In this document: in pieces, positions 20,801 to 34,400 of the stretch
Position numbering within the stretch: the first letter of the stretch is position 1
Layout of the letters: each line of letters starts with the position of its first letter
Source: Cynocephalus volans
Lineage: Eukaryota > Chordata > Mammalia > Dermoptera > Cynocephalidae
Length of the DNA stretch: 64,000 nt
NCBI RefSeq assembly: GCF_027409185.1
Contig: NC_084463.1
Span: forward strand, 161,239,869-161,303,868
Reading direction: 5' to 3'
The notes under the pieces: generated by a model
The model's input: the letters and a program-made list of their open reading frames with translations, nothing else
Database searches by the model: none
Told to the model about the DNA's origin: nothing
Program-made: the position numbers and the translations under genes

Positions 20801-21603
20801 AGCATAATAAAAGCCTGCTGGATAGAGTTGTCATGAGCATTAAATGCATTTAACACAGTAAAGTGCTTGGAATAGAGCCTGAAACAGCATGTGGCTGGTC
20901 CTTTCCTTCACCCTGTTCCACATGGTTTAGGAGCCAGCCTGTGCAGGCTTTCCATTGTCACCCCTCCAGGGTCTCCAGGGCCTCCTCCTCAGGGTCTCCC
21001 CTCCAGGCTTTCCATTGTCACCCCTCCAGGGCCTCCAGGGCCTCCCCTCCAGGGCATCCTCCTCAGGGTCTCCTGACCCTTGCAGCAGACCCTGGGAGCT
21101 GGGGACCCTTCCCGCCCAAAGCAGCAACTGTATTTGGACATCTGCGCCTCCTGGTGGCCGTAGCTGCGAACAGCACAGCGTCCAGCATGGCGGGACTTTC
21201 CGTGGCTGGCCGGGTGGCCACCTCAGCAATGTCTTTCTGAGCCGCCTCTCTAAACTGGGCAACGTCATCCACGTCCCAGGGCTGCAGATCAAGTGAGCCA
21301 AGTTGTGTGAGGCACTGGGTCAGGCCCACAGGAGGCCCTGGAACAGCATCAGAGACCTTCCCAACGGGAGCAGGGTTCCCTGGCTCTTACCTCCCCGGAC
21401 CTCGACCTCAGCAAAGGTCTGGGCCACAAGCATGACAGTGTTGAGGCAGACGATGAGGAAGATGAAGGCTTCAAAGGCCAGGGACTCAGTCAGTTTCCAG
21501 ATCATTCTCCTGAAGCCCTGAATGAGGTAGCTTAATTTTTCCCATAGCCATTGAAAGAAGTTCATTGTGTGCTGCTTCTTGTGGGTCCGCTGGGTTCTGC
21601 CGG
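14810..21603 (-). CDS. CATSPER1: CATSPER1 exons 2-12 (channel domain and C-terminal tail); exon 1 outside the window
   Basis: A pore-forming subunit of the CatSper calcium channel of the sperm flagellar principal piece, needed for hyperactivated motility. Eleven exons (21,603-21,391, 20,633-20,520, 20,114-19,967, 19,651-19,560, 19,452-19,309, 18,801-18,738, 18,567-18,495, 18,385-18,325, 16,589-16,514, 15,102-14,988, 14,836-14,810) all have AG/GT ends and matching phases and give 374 residues plus stop. S1 is in exon 2, S2 in exon 3, S3 and the S4 voltage sensor in exon 4, S5 in exons 5-6, the pore loop with TLDDW (the T-x-D-x-W calcium filter) in exon 6, S6 in exons 7-8, and a Glu/Gln-rich C-terminal tail in exons 8-12. 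No stop or frameshift is seen, so the gene looks functional. Exon 1, which codes for the His-rich N-terminal tail in known orthologues, is missing from the window. It should lie beyond 64,000, on the far side of the minisatellite. Confidence 0.94.
14988..15102 (-). CDS. CATSPER1: CATSPER1 exon 11
   Basis: 115 bp. The acceptor is 'cattgcccccag' and the donor 'gtgacc'. It encodes QQEQLFHFLQLVAAVEHQQQ, a coiled-coil-like heptad segment, then KFRSQASVIDEIVDTAFE. Confidence 0.92.
15340..15660. repeat. degenerate CCATC/CACC-type repeat in CATSPER1 intron 10
   Basis: Irregular 'ccatctacc', 'cccatcc' and 'cacctgtccatc' words recur over about 300 bp. It is a decayed ATCC/CCATC microsatellite between exons 10 and 11. 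Confidence 0.6.
16514..16589 (-). CDS. CATSPER1: CATSPER1 exon 10
   Basis: 76 bp. The acceptor is 'ctctccatctag' and the donor 'gtgagg'. It encodes EPEEILSETTMQKQLIEKKF then GAMTE, the central tail helix. Its upstream intron (9) holds LTR-like copy 2. Confidence 0.9.
17427..18178 (+). mobile_element. solo LTR-like element, copy 2 (CATSPER1 intron 9)
   Basis: 752 bp beginning TG and ending CA, with AATAAA at 17,907-17,912, flanked on both sides by 'ctgtgaaa' (17,419-17,426 and 18,179-18,186). It is nearly identical to 5,090-5,840. It is antisense to CATSPER1. An 8-bp target-site duplication would be long for a retroviral LTR (usually 4-6), so part of the match may be chance, or the element may be of another type. 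Confidence 0.6.
18325..18385 (-). CDS. CATSPER1: CATSPER1 exon 9
   Basis: 61 bp. The acceptor is 'ctcttcttcacag' and the donor 'gtatgg'. It encodes RAARVHEKLLDDSLTELSQE, part of the cytoplasmic tail. Confidence 0.9.
18495..18567 (-). CDS. CATSPER1: CATSPER1 exon 8 (S6 end, proximal C-tail)
   Basis: 73 bp. The acceptor is 'tctctcctccccag' and the donor 'gtactg'. It encodes LVIAVLVDNFQMALLKGLEK and then VKQE. Confidence 0.92.
18738..18801 (-). CDS. CATSPER1: CATSPER1 exon 7 (S6 start)
   Basis: 64 bp. The acceptor is 'tgctccccccag' and the donor 'gtgagg'. It encodes AWYIIPILMIYIVIQYFIFL. Splicing to exon 8 restores Asn at the junction. Confidence 0.92.
18940..19308. repeat. GC-rich minisatellite in CATSPER1 intron 6
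   Basis: Variable-length units built from 'gagccccgcccacc' and 'ccccgccccagcct' recur more than 15 times. On the CATSPER1 strand this is G-rich, with many runs of three or four G and GC-box-like words. It abuts the exon 6 donor. Confidence 0.9.
19309..19452 (-). CDS. CATSPER1: CATSPER1 exon 6 (pore loop)
   Basis: 144 bp. The acceptor is 'gaacagccag' and the donor 'gtgggc'. It completes S5 and encodes the pore helix 'NIFTTIFTLFTMLTLDDWSL' with the T-x-D-x-W selectivity filter typical of CatSper subunits. The donor opens directly into a G-rich minisatellite. Confidence 0.93.
19560..19651 (-). CDS. CATSPER1: CATSPER1 exon 5 (S4-S5 linker, S5)
   Basis: 92 bp. The acceptor is 'cttcccacag' and the donor 'gtatcc'. 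It encodes FLTSLHEVTGTLG followed by 'SLPSIASILILMFTCL', the S5 segment. Confidence 0.92.
19967..20114 (-). CDS. CATSPER1: CATSPER1 exon 4 (S3-S4 voltage sensor)
   Basis: 148 bp. The acceptor is 'tgtaccctcag' and the donor 'gtcagc'. It encodes S3 (DFFIMVVAVLDFVLMQ) and S4 with basic residues every third position in 'RILKVFKSMRALRAIRVLQR'. The last periodic position is Gln. Confidence 0.93.
20251..20517. repeat. (CA)n-rich microsatellite in CATSPER1 intron 3
   Basis: Interrupted CACACA tracts with 'catgca' interruptions run nearly to the exon 3 donor. On the gene strand this is a GU-rich start of intron 3. Confidence 0.85.
20520..20633 (-). CDS. CATSPER1: CATSPER1 exon 3 (S2)
   Basis: 114 bp. 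The acceptor is 'gatatccccacag' and the donor 'gtgtgtaag'. It encodes S2 with 'LDSIFLCIYVLEALLKIISL' and the start of S3 (WNNL). A GT-rich microsatellite begins immediately after the donor. Confidence 0.93.
   Translation of the reverse strand, partial: NGTSWPWTPFSSASTYWKLCSRSFPWASVIFVTPGTI
20948..21075. repeat. small tandem repeat in CATSPER1 intron 2
   Basis: 'ctttccattgtcacccctcc' occurs twice and 'agggcctcc'-type words repeat between them. The duplicate at about 6,030-6,065 has only one unit, so the expansion happened after duplication or was lost there. Confidence 0.75.
21391..21603 (-). CDS. CATSPER1: CATSPER1 exon 2 (pre-S1 and S1)
   Basis: 213 bp, phase 1 in and out. The acceptor is 'tctggcccccttctag' and the donor 'gtaagag'. 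It carries a pre-S1 helix with FFQWLWEKLSYL and then S1 'FEAFIFLIVCLNTVMLVAQT'. An L1-broken copy of this exon lies at 6,392-8,373. Confidence 0.93.
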
Positions 21604-22403
21604 CTAGAAGGGGGCCAGAAATTCGGGGCTGTGCACGTGGGGGCCCAGGCACCCTCCCAGTCTGGGTCAGGGTCATCGTCATCCCTATCTGCTCACCTGT
21701 CACCCACTCCTGAGGTGCCTCCAGGCCAGCCCTGTGCTGGTATTGGGGCCACAGGCCTGAGCCCTTCCAGGGCCTGTTGGAAATTCAGAGTCAGCTGGAG
21801 TGGATCCTGAGGGCACCTGCTCCTGCACCTGCACGTCTACCTTAGCTCACGTGGTAAGTCATGCATTGAAAACCCGGTCTTCACTCTCACTCTCCCTTTA
21901 AGATCCTACTGGAACATCCCCTCCCCTTGGCTGCCTTTCACGTCTCCATCCAGTAAGACACTCACCTCTCTCTGCTTGTTGGAGAGACATTTGCTATGTT
22001 CACTGAACTACTAGGAACCAGGTCTGGGGGATCGGAAGTTAAAAGCGAGGGTCCCTCCCTGCCCTCCAATAAGGCCATCATTCAGGTGCTGGTTTCCAGT
22101 CTCTGTCCTGAAGCAGCTCACTGTCTAGTGGGGGAAATGTGGACGGATAGACTCCACTGTTGTGAATGTTCCGATAGGGAGGAGGACAGGCCACCATCAA
22201 TGGATGGTCTGTGACTGGTTAAGTGACCAGTCCCAGCCTTGGAGCCTTTCAGGGGCAGAGACTGTGGCCAGGCACCCACGTTCGACAGGAGTCAATGTTT
22301 GAGAAGTGAGCGTGTGAATGAATGGAAAAAGCAGTGTCTGAATGAACCGCTACCTCATGGCCTGAAGAGCTGCTTAATACAAGGGATCCAGGATGGGATG
22401 ATG
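21604..22403 (-). other. start of CATSPER1 intron 1 before the array (3' end of the intron on the gene strand)
   Basis: Single-copy intron sequence shared with 8,374-9,194. It holds the exon 2 acceptor and polypyrimidine tract at its low-coordinate end. No alternative exon is recognised. Confidence 0.7.
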
Positions 22404-25400
22404 GACAGTCATGGGAGTGAAGAGCCGTGGAACACACACACGGACAGTCACGAGAGTGAAGAGCCGTGGAACACACACACGGACAGTCACGAGAGTGAAG
22501 AGTCGTGGAAGACACACACGGACAGTCACGAGAGTGAAGAGTCGTGGAACACACACGGACAGTCACGAGAGTCAACAGCCCATGGAACACACACACGGAC
22601 AGTCACGGGAGTGACGAGCCTATGGAACACACACACGGACAGTCACGGGAGTCAAGAGCCCAAGGAACACACAATCAGACAGTCCGAGAGTAAAGAGCCC
22701 ATGGAACACATACACGGAAAGTCACGAGAGTCCAGAGCCCATGGAACACACACACGGACAGTCACGGGAGTGAAGAGCTCAAGGAACACACACACAGACA
22801 GTCGCGGGAGTGAAGAGCCCATGGAACACATACACGGACAGTCACGGGAGTCAAGAGCCATGGAACACACACACGGACAGTCACGAGAGTCCAGAGCCCA
22901 TGGAACACACACACGTACAGTCACGAGAGTGAAGAGCCATGGAACACACACAGACCGTCACGAGAGTGAGGAGCCCATGGAACACACACACGGACAGTCA
23001 CGGGAGTCAAGAGAACATGGAACACACACACGGACAGTCACGGGAGTCCAGAGCCCATGGAACACATACACGGACAGTCACGGGAGTCAAGAGCCCATGG
23101 AATACACACGGACAGTCACGGGAGTGAAGAGCCCATGGAACACACACACGGACAGTCACGGGAGTCAAGAGCCCATGGAACACACACACGGACAGTGACG
23201 GGAGTCAAGAGCCCATGGAACACACACACGGACAGTCACGGGAGTCAAGAGCCATGGAACACACACACGACAGTCACGAGAGTGAAGAGCCATGGAACAC
23301 ACACGGACAGTCACGAGAGTGAAGAGCCCATGGGATACACACACGGACAGTCACGAGAGTGAAGAGCCATGGAACACACACACGACAGTCACGAGAGTGA
23401 AGAGCCATGGAACAAACACACGGACAGTCACGAGAGTGAAGAGCCCATGGAACACACACACGGACAGTCACGAGAGTGAAGAGCCCATGGGATACACACA
23501 CGGACAGTCACGAGAGTGAAGAGCCCATGGAACACACACACGACAGTCACGAGAGTGAAAAGCCATGGAACAAACACACGGACAGTCACGAGAGTGAAGA
23601 GCCCATGGAACACACACACGGACAGTCACGAGAGTGAAGAGCCCATGGGATACACACACGGACAGTCAGGAGACTGAAGAGCCATGGAACACACGCACGA
23701 CAGTCACGAAGTGAAGAGCCATGGAACACACACACGGACTTTCACGACAATCACGAGCCCACGGAACAGACACACGACAGTCACGAGAGTGAAGAGCCAT
23801 GGAACACACACACGATAGTCAGGAGAGTGAAGAGCCCATGGGACACACACGGACCGTCACGAGAGTGAAGAGCCCATGGAACACACACACGGACAGTCAC
23901 GGGAGTGAAGAGCCCATGGAACACAAACACGGGCAGTCAACGGAGTGAATAGCCCATGGAACACACACACGACAGTCACGAGAGTGAAGAACCATGGAAC
24001 ACACACGGAGAGAACTGAAGTGAAGAGCATTGGAACACACACACGGACAGTCAGGAGAGTCACGAGCCCATGGAACAAACACACGACAGTCACGAGAGTG
24101 AAGAGCCATGGAACACACACACGACAGTCACGAGAGTGAAGAGCCATGGAACACACACTGACAGTCACAAGAGTGAAGAGCCCATGGGACACACACACGG
24201 ACAGTCACGAGAGTGAAGAGCCATGGAACACACACATGACAGTCACGATATCAAGAGCCAAGGGAACACACAGACGAACAGTCACGGGAATGACGGGCCC
24301 ATGGAACACACACACGACAGTCACGAGAGTGAAGAGCCATGGAACACACACACCACAGTCACGAAGTGAAGAGCCATGGAACACACACACGGACAGTCAC
24401 GAGAGTCACGAGCCCATGGAACACACACAAGGACAGTCACGAGAGTGAAGAGCCCATGGACACACACACGACAGTCACGATAGTCAAGAGCCCATGGAAC
24501 ACACAGACGAACAGTCACGGGAATGACGGGCCCGTGGAACACACACACGGACAGTCACGGGAATCAAGAGCCCAAGGAACACACACACGGACAGTCACAG
24601 GAGTGAAGAGCCCATGGAACACACACACGACAGTCACAAGAGTGAAGAGCCATGGAACACACACACGGACAGTCACGAGAGTGAAGAGCCCATGGAACAC
24701 ACACACGGACAGTCACGGGAGTGACGAGCCCATGGAACACACACACGGACATTCACGGGAGTAAAGAGCCCATGGAACACACACACGGACAGTCACGGGA
24801 GTCAAGAGCCCATGGAACACACACACGGACAGTCACGGGAGTCAAGAGCCCATGGAACACACACACGGACAGTCACGGGAGTCAAGAGCCATGGAGCACA
24901 CAAGACAGTCACGAGAGTGAAGAGCCCATGGGATACACAGACGGACAGTCACGAGAGTGAAGAGCCAGGGAAGACACACACGACAGTCACGAGAGTGAAG
25001 AGCTCAAGGAACACACACACGGACAGTCGCGGGAGTGAAGAGCCCATGGAACACATACACGGACAGTCACGGGAGTCAAGAGCCATGGAACACACACATG
25101 GACAGTCACGAGAGTCCAGAGCCCATGGAACACACACCCGGACAGTCACGAGAGTGAAGAGCCATGGAACACACACGGACCGTCCCGAGAGTGAAGAGCC
25201 CATGGAACACACACACGGACAGTAACGAGACTGAAGAGCCCATGGAACACACACACGGACAGTCACGGGAGTCAAGAGCCCATGGATCACACACGGACAG
25301 TCACGGGAGTGAAGAGCCCATGGAACACACACACGGACAGTCACGGGTGTCAAGAGCCCATGGAACACACACACGGACAGTCACGGGAGTCAAGAGCCCA

Positions 25401-28400
25401 TGGAACACAAACTCGGACAGTCACGGGAGTCAAGAGCCATGGAACACACACACGACAGTCAGTAGAGTGAAGAGCCATGGAACACACACGGACAGTCACG
25501 AGAGTGAAGAGCCCATGGGATACACACACTGACAGTCACGCGAGTGAAGAGCTATGGAACACACACCCGACAGTCACGAAGTGAAGAGCCATGGAACACA
25601 CACACGGATAGTCACGAGAGTCACGAGCCCATGGAACACACACACGACAGTCACGAGAGTGAAGAGCCCATGGGACACACACACGGCCAGTCTCGAGAGT
25701 GAAGAGCCATGGAACACACACATGACAGTCACGATATCAAGAGCCCATGGACACACACACCACAGTCACGATAGTCAAGAGCCCATGGAACACAGAGACG
25801 AACAGTCACGGGAATGACGGTCCCATGGAACACACACACGACAGTCACGAGAGTGAAGAGCCATGGAACACACACACGACAGTCACGAAGTGAAGAGCCA
25901 TGGAACACACACACGGACAGTCACGAGAGTCACGAGCCCATGCAACAGACACACGACAGTCACGAGAGTGAAGAGCCATGGAACACACACGGACAGTCAC
26001 GGGAGTGACGAGCCCATGGAACACAAACACGGACAGTCACCGGAGTGAATAGCCCATGGAACACACACACAGACAGTCACGAGAGTGAAGAGCCCATGGA
26101 CACACACACGACAGTCACGATAGTCAAGAGCCCATGGAACACACAGACGAACAGTCACGGTAATGACGGGCCCGTGGAACACACACACGGACAGTCACTG
26201 GAGTCAAGAGCCCAAGGAACACACACACGGACAGTCACAGGAGTGAAGAGCCCATGGAACACACACACGACAGTTACGAGAGTGAAGAGCCATGGAACAC
26301 ACACACGGACAGTCACGGGAGTGACGAGCCCATGGAACACACACACGGACATTCACAGGAGTCAAGAGCCCATGGAACACAAACACGGACATTCACGGGA
26401 GTCAAGAGCCCATGGAACACACACACGGACAGTCACGGGAGTCAAGAGCCCATGGAACACACACACGGACAGTCACGGGAGTCAAGAGCCATGGAACACA
26501 CACGGACAGTCACGAGAGTGAAGAGCCCATGGGATACACACACGGACAGTCACGAGAGTGAAGAGCCATGGAACACACACACGACAGTCACGAGAGTGAA
26601 GAGCCATGGAACACACACACGGACTGTCACGAAGGTCACGAGCCCATGGAATACACACACGACAGTCACGAGAGTGAAGAGCCATGGAACACACACACGA
26701 CAGTCACGAGAGTGAAGAGCCATGGAACACACACACGACAGTCACGAGACTGAAGAGCCCCAGGAACACACACACGGACAGTCACGAGAGTCAAGAGCCC
26801 ATGGAACACACACACGACCGTCACGAGAGTGAAGAGCCATGGAACACACACGGACAGTCACGAGAGTCAACAGCCCATGGAACACACACACGGACAGTCA
26901 CGGGATTGACGAGCCTATGGAACACACACACGGACAGTCACGGGAGTCAAGGGCCCAAGGAACACACACTCGGACAGTCACGGGAGTCAAGAGCCATGGA
27001 ACACACACGGACAGTCACGAGAGTGAAGAGCCCATGGAACACACACGGACAGTCACGAGAGTGAAGAGCCCATGGAACATATACACGGAAAGTCACGAGA
27101 GTCCAGAGCCCATGGAACACACACACGGACAGTCACGAGAGTGAAGAGCTCAAGGAACACACACACGGAGAGTCGCGGGAGTGAAGAGCTCAAGGAACAC
27201 ACACACGGACAGTCGCGGGAGTGAAGAGCACATGGAACACATACACGGACAGTCACGGATGTCAAGAGCCATGGAACACACACACGGACAGTCACGAGAG
27301 TGAAGAGCTCAAGGAACACACACACGGATAGTCGCGGGAGTGAAGAGCACATGGAACACATACACGGACACTCACGGATGTCAAGAGCCATGGAACACAC
27401 ACACGGACAGTCACGAGAGTCCAGAGCCCATGGAACTCACACGTACAGTCACGAGAGTGAAGAGCCATGGAACACACACGGACCGTCACGAGAGTGAAGA
27501 GCCCATGGAACACACACACGGACAGTCACGAGAGTGAAGAGCCCATGGAACACACACACGGACAGTCACGGGAGTCAAGAGCCCATGGAACACACACACG
27601 GACCGTCACGGGAGTGAAGAGCCCTTGTTACACACACTCGGACAGTCACGGGAGTCAAGAGCCATGGAACACACACACGGACAGTCACGGGAGTCAAGAG
27701 CCCATGGAACACACACTCGGACAGTCACGGCAGTCAAGAGCCATGGAACACACACACGACAGTCACGAGAGTGAAGAGCCATGGAACACACACGGACAGT
27801 CACGAGAGTGAAGAGCCCATGGAACACACACACGACAGTCAAGAGAGTGAAGAGCCATGGAACACACACGGACAGTCACGAGAGTGAAGAGCCATGGAAC
27901 AAACACACGGACAGTCACGAGGGTCAAGAGCTCATGGAACACACACACGACAGTCACGAGAGTGAAGAGCCATGGAACACACACACGACAGTCACGAGAG
28001 TGAAGAACCATGGGACACACGCAGACAGTCACGAGAGTGAAGAGCCCATGGGATACACACACGGACAGTCACGAGAGTGAAGAGCCATGGAACACACACA
28101 CGACAGTCACGAAGTGAAGAGCCATGGAACACACACACGGACAGTCACGAGAGTCACGAGCCCATGGAACACACACATGACAGTCACGATAGTCAAGAGC
28201 CCATGGACAAACACACGACAGTCACGATAGTCAAGAGCCCATGGAACACACAGACGAACAGTCACGGGAATGACGGGCCCATGGAACACACACACGGACA
28301 GTAACCGGAGTCAAGAGCCCAAGGAACACACACACGGACAGTCACAGGAGTGAAGAGCCCATGGAACACACACACGGACTGTCACGAGAGTCAAGAGCCC

Positions 28401-31400
28401 ATGGAACACACACACGACCGTCACAAGAGTGAAGAGCCTTGGAACACACACGGACACTCACGAGAGTAAACAGCCCATGGAACACACACACGGACAGTCA
28501 CGGGAGTGACGAGCCTATGGAACACACACACGGACAGTCACGGGAGTCAAGAGGCCAAGGAACACACACTCGGACAGTCCGAGAGTGAAGAGCCCATGGA
28601 ACACATACACGGAAAGTCACGGGAGTCAAGAGCCCATGGAACATACACACGGACAGTCACGAGAGTGAAGAGCTCAAGGAACACACACACGGACAGTCGC
28701 GGGAGTGAAGAGCCCATGGAACACATACACGGACAGTCACCGGAGTCAAGAGCCATGGAACACACACACGGACAGTCACGAGAGTGAAGAGCCCATGGAA
28801 CACACTCACGGACAGTCACGGGAGTGAAGAGCCCATGGAACACAAACACGGGCAGTCACCGGAGTGAATAGCCCATGGAACACACACACGGACAGTCAAG
28901 AGAGTGAAGAGCCCATGGACACACACACGACAGTCACGAGAGTGAAGAGCCATGGCACACACACGGAGAGAAACGAGCGTGAAAAGCCCATGGAACACAA
29001 AGAGGACAGTCACGAGAGTGAAGAGCCCATGGAACACAAACAAGGACAGTCACTGGAGTGAAGAGCCATGGAACACACACTCGACAGTCACGAGAGTGAA
29101 GAGCCATGGAACACACACGGACAGTCACGGGAGTGACGAGCCCATGGAACACAAACACGGACAGTCACCGGAGTGAATAGCCCATGGAACACACACATGG
29201 ACAGTCACGAGAGTGAAGAGCCGATGGACACACACATGACAGTCACGATATCAAGAGCTCATGGACACACACACCACAGTCACGATAGTCAAGAGCCCAT
29301 GGAACACACAGATGAACAGTCACGGGAATGACGGGCCCATGGAACACACACACGACAGTCACGAGAGTGAAGAGCCATGGAACACACAGACGAACAGTCA
29401 CGGGAATGACGGGCCCATGGAATACACACACGGACAGTCACGGGAGTCAAGAGCCCAAGAAACACACACACGGACAGTCACCGGAGTGAAGAGCCCATGG
29501 AACACACACACGACAGTCACGAGAGTGAAGAGCCCATGGAACACACACATGGACAGTCACGGGAGTGAAGAACCCATGCACACACCCACGGACAGTCACG
29601 GGAGTGACGAGCCCATGGAACAAACACACGGACATTCACGGGAGTCAAGAGCACATGGAACACACACAGGGACCGTCACGGGAGGCAAGAGCCCATGGAC
29701 CACACACACGGACAGTCACGGGAGTCAAGAGCCATGGAACACACTCGGACAGTCACGAGAGTGAAGATCTCATGGGATACACACACGGACAGTCACGAGT
29801 GTGAAGAGCTCAAGGAACACACACACGGACAGTCGCGGGAGTGAAGAGCCCATGGAACACACACACGGACAGTCACGGGAGTCAAGAGCCATGGAACACA
29901 CACACGGACAGTCACGGGAGTCAAGAGCCCATGGAACACACACACGGACAGTCACGAGTGTGAAGAGCTCAAGGAACAAACACACGGACAGTCGCGGGAG
30001 TGAAGAGCCCATGGAACACATACACGGACAGTCACGGGAGTCAAGAGCCATGGAACAGACACATGGACAGTCACGAGAGTCCAGAGCCCATGGAAGCCCA
30101 TGGAACACATACACGGACAGTCACGGGAGTCAAGAGCCATGGAACAGACACATGGACAGTCACGAGAGTCCAGAGCCCATGGAACACACACACGGACAGT
30201 CACGAGAGTGAAGAGCCATGGAACACACACGGACCGTCACGAGAGTGAAGAGCCCATGGAACACACACATGGACAGTCACGAGAGTGAAGAGCCCATGGA
30301 ACACACACACGGACAGTCACGGGAGTCAAGAGCCCATGGAACACACACTCGGACAGTCACGGGAGTCAAGAGCCAGGGAACACACACACGACAGTCACGA
30401 GAGTGAAGAGCCATGGAACACACAGGGACAGTCACGAGAGTGAAGAGCCCATGGGATACACACACGGACAGTCACGCGAGTGAAGAGCCATGGAACACAC
30501 ACACGACAGTCACGAGAGTGAAGAGCCATGGAACAAACACATGGACAGTCACGAGAGTGAAGAGTCATGGGACACACACAGACAGTCACGAGAGTGAAGA
30601 GCCATGGAACACACACACGACAGTCACGAGAGTGAAGAGCCATGGGTCACACACAGACAGTCACGAGAGTTAAGAGCCCAGGGGATACACACACGGACAG
30701 TCACGAGAGTGAAGAGCCATGGAACACACACACGACAGTCACGAAGTGAAGAGCCATGGAACACACACACGGACAGTCACGAGAGTCACGAGCCCATGGA
30801 ACAAACACACGACAGTCACGAGAGTGAAGAGCCATGAAACACACACACGACAGTCCCGAGAGTGAAGAGCCATGGAACACACACGGACCATCACGAGAGT
30901 GAAGAGCCCATGGGACACACACGGACAGTCACGAGATTGAAGAGCCATGGAACACACACATGCCAGTCACGATAACAAGAGCCCATGGACAGACACACGA
31001 CAGTCACGATAGTCAAGAGCCCATGGAACACACAGACGAACATTCACGGGAATGACGGGCCCATGGAACACACACACGACAGTCACGAGAGTGAAGAGCC
31101 ATGGAACACACACACGACAGTCACGAAGTGAAGAGCCATGGAACACACACACGACAGTCACGAAGTGAAGAGCCATGGAACACACACACGACAGTCACGA
31201 GAGTGAAGAGCCATGGGTCACACACAGACAGTCACGAGAGTGAAGAGCCCATGGGATACACACACGGACAGTCACGAGAGTGAAGAGCCATGGAACACAC
31301 ACACGGACAGTCACGAGAGTCACGAGCCCATGGAACAAACAAACGACAGTCACGAGAGTGAAGAGCCATGGAACACACACATGACAGTCACGAGAGTGAA

Positions 31401-34400
31401 GAGCCATGGAACACACACGGACAGTCACGAGAGTGAAGAGCCCATGGGACACACACACGGACAGTCACGAGAGTGAAGAGCCATGGAACACACACATGAC
31501 AGTCACGATATCAAGAGCTCATGGACACACACACGACAGTCACGATAGTCAAGAGCCCATGGAACACACAGACGAACAGTCACGGGAATGACGGGCCCAT
31601 GGAACACACACACGACAGTCACGAGAGTGAAGAGCCATGGAACACACAGACGACAGTCACGAAGTGAAGAGCCATGGAACACACACACGGACAGTCACGA
31701 GAGTCACGAGCCCATGGAACACACACACGACAGTCACGAGAGTGAAGAGCCATGGAACACACACACGACAGTCACGAGAGTGAAGAGCCATGGAACACAC
31801 AAGGACAGTCACGGGAGTGACGAGCCCATGGAACACAAACACGGACAGTCACCGGAGTGAATAGCCCATGGAACACACACATGGACAGTCACGAGAGTGA
31901 AGAGCCCATGGACACACACACGACAGTCACGATAGTCAAGAGCCCATGGAATACACAGACGAACAGTCACGAGAGTGAAGAGCCCATGGAACACACACAC
32001 GGACAGTCACGGGAGTGACGAGCCCATGGAACACACACACGACAGTCACGGGAATCAAGAGCCCAAGGAACACACACACGGACAGTCACAGGAGTGAAGA
32101 GCCCATGGAACACACACACGACAGTCACGAGAGTGAAGAGCCATGGAACACACACACGGACAGTCACGAGAGTGAAGAGCCCATGGAACACACACACGGA
32201 CAGTCACGGGAGTGACGAGCCCATGGAACACACACACGGACATTCACGGGAGTCAAGAGCCCATGGAACACACACACGGACAGTCACGGGAGTCAAGAGC
32301 CCATGGAACACACACACGGACAGTCACGGGAGTCAAGAGCCCATGGAACACACACACGGACAGTCACGGGAGTCAAGAGCCATGGAGCACACACGGACAG
32401 TCACGAGAGTGAAGAGCCCATGGGATACACAGACGGACAGTCACGAGAGTGAAGAGCCATGGAACACACACACGACAGTCACGAGAGTGAAGAGCCATGG
32501 AACACAGACACGGACAGTCACAAAGGTCACGAGCCCATGGAACACACACACGACAGTCACGAGAGTGAAGAGCCATGGACACACACACAGACAGCCACGG
32601 GAGTGAAGAGCCCATGGAACAAACACACAGACTGTCACGGGAGTCAGGAGCACAAGGAACACACGAACGGACAGTCACGGAGTTTTCGAGCCCATGGAAC
32701 ACACACACGGACAGTCACGGGAGTCAAGAGCCCAAGGAACACACACACGGACAGTCACGGGAGTGAAGAGCCCATGGAACACACACAAGGACAGTCACGA
32801 GAGTGAAGAGCCCATGGAACACACACACGGACAGTCAGAAGACTGAAGAGAACATGGAAAACACACATGGACAGTCATGGGAGTGAAGAGTCCGTGGAAC
32901 ACACACACGGACAGTCACGGGAGTCAAGAGCCATGGAACACAGACACGACAGTCACGAGAGTGAAGAGCCATGGAACACACACGGACCATCACGAGAGTG
33001 AAGAGACCATGGAACACACACACGGACAGTCACGACGTTGAAAAGCCATGGAACACACACGGACAGTCACGGGAGTGAAGAGCCCATTGAACACACACAC
33101 GGACAGTCACGGGAGTCAAGGGCCCATGGAACACACACACGGACAGTGACGGGAGTCCAGAGCCCATGGAACACACACACGGACAGTCACGGGAGTCAAG
33201 CCATGGAACACACACACGACAGTCACGAGAGTGAAGAGCCATGGAACACACACGGACAGTCACGAGAGTTAAGAGCCCATGGGATACACACACGGACAGT
33301 CACGAGAGTGAAGAGCCATGGAACAAACACACGGACAGTCACGAGAGTCAAGAGCGCATGGAACAAACACACGACAGTCACGAGAGTGAAGAGCCATGGA
33401 ACACACACACGACAGTCATGAGACTGAAGAGCCATGGGACACACACGGACAGTCACGAGAGTGAAGAGCCCATGTTATACACACACGGACAGTCAGGAGA
33501 GTGAAGAGCCATGGAACACACACACAGACAGTCACGAGAATCACGAGCCCATGGAACACACACACGACAGTCACGAGAGTGAGGAGCCATGGAACACACA
33601 CACGATAGTCAGGAGAGTGAAGAGCCCATGGGACACACACGGACCGTCACGAGAGTGAAGAGCCCATGGGACACAAACACGGACAGTCACGAGAGTGAAG
33701 AGCCCATGGAACACACTCACGGACAGTCACGGGAGTGAAGAGCCCATGGAACACAAACACGGGCAGTCACCGGAGTGAATAGCCCATGGAACACACACAC
33801 GGACAGTCAAGAGAGTGAAGAGCCCATGGACACACACACGACAGTCACGAGAGTGAAGAGCCATGGCACACACACGGAGAGAAACGAGCGTGAAAAGCCC
33901 ATGGAACACAAACAGGACAGTCACGAGAGTGAAGAGCCCATGGAACACAAACAAGGACAGTCACTGGAGTGAAGAGCCATGGAACACACACTCGACAGTC
34001 ACGAGAGTGAAGAGCCATGGAACACACACGGACAGTCACGGGAGTGACGAGCCCATGGAACACAAACACGGACAGTCACCGGAGTGAATAGCCCATGGAA
34101 CACACACATGGACAGTCACGAGAGTGAAGAGCCGATGGACACACACACGACAGTCACGAGAGTCAAGAGGCCATGGAACACACAGACGAACAGTCACGGG
34201 AATGACGGGCCCATGGAAAACACACACGGACAGTCACGGGAGTCAAGAGCCCAAGGAACACACACACGGACAGTCACCGGAGTGAAGAGCCCATGGAACA
34301 CACACACGACAGTCACGAGAGTGAAGAGCCCATGGAACACACACATGGACAGTCACGGGAGTGAAGAACCCATGCACACACACACGGACAGTCACGGGAG

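Larger units (their letters stand above)
20777..22620 (-). repeat. segmental duplicate, parental copy inside CATSPER1
   Basis: Collinear with 5,860-9,440 minus the L1. It spans MIR-derived sequence, part of intron 2, exon 2, the first about 800 bp of intron 1 and the edge of the minisatellite. Splice sites and frame are intact here, so this is taken as the parental copy. Confidence 0.85.
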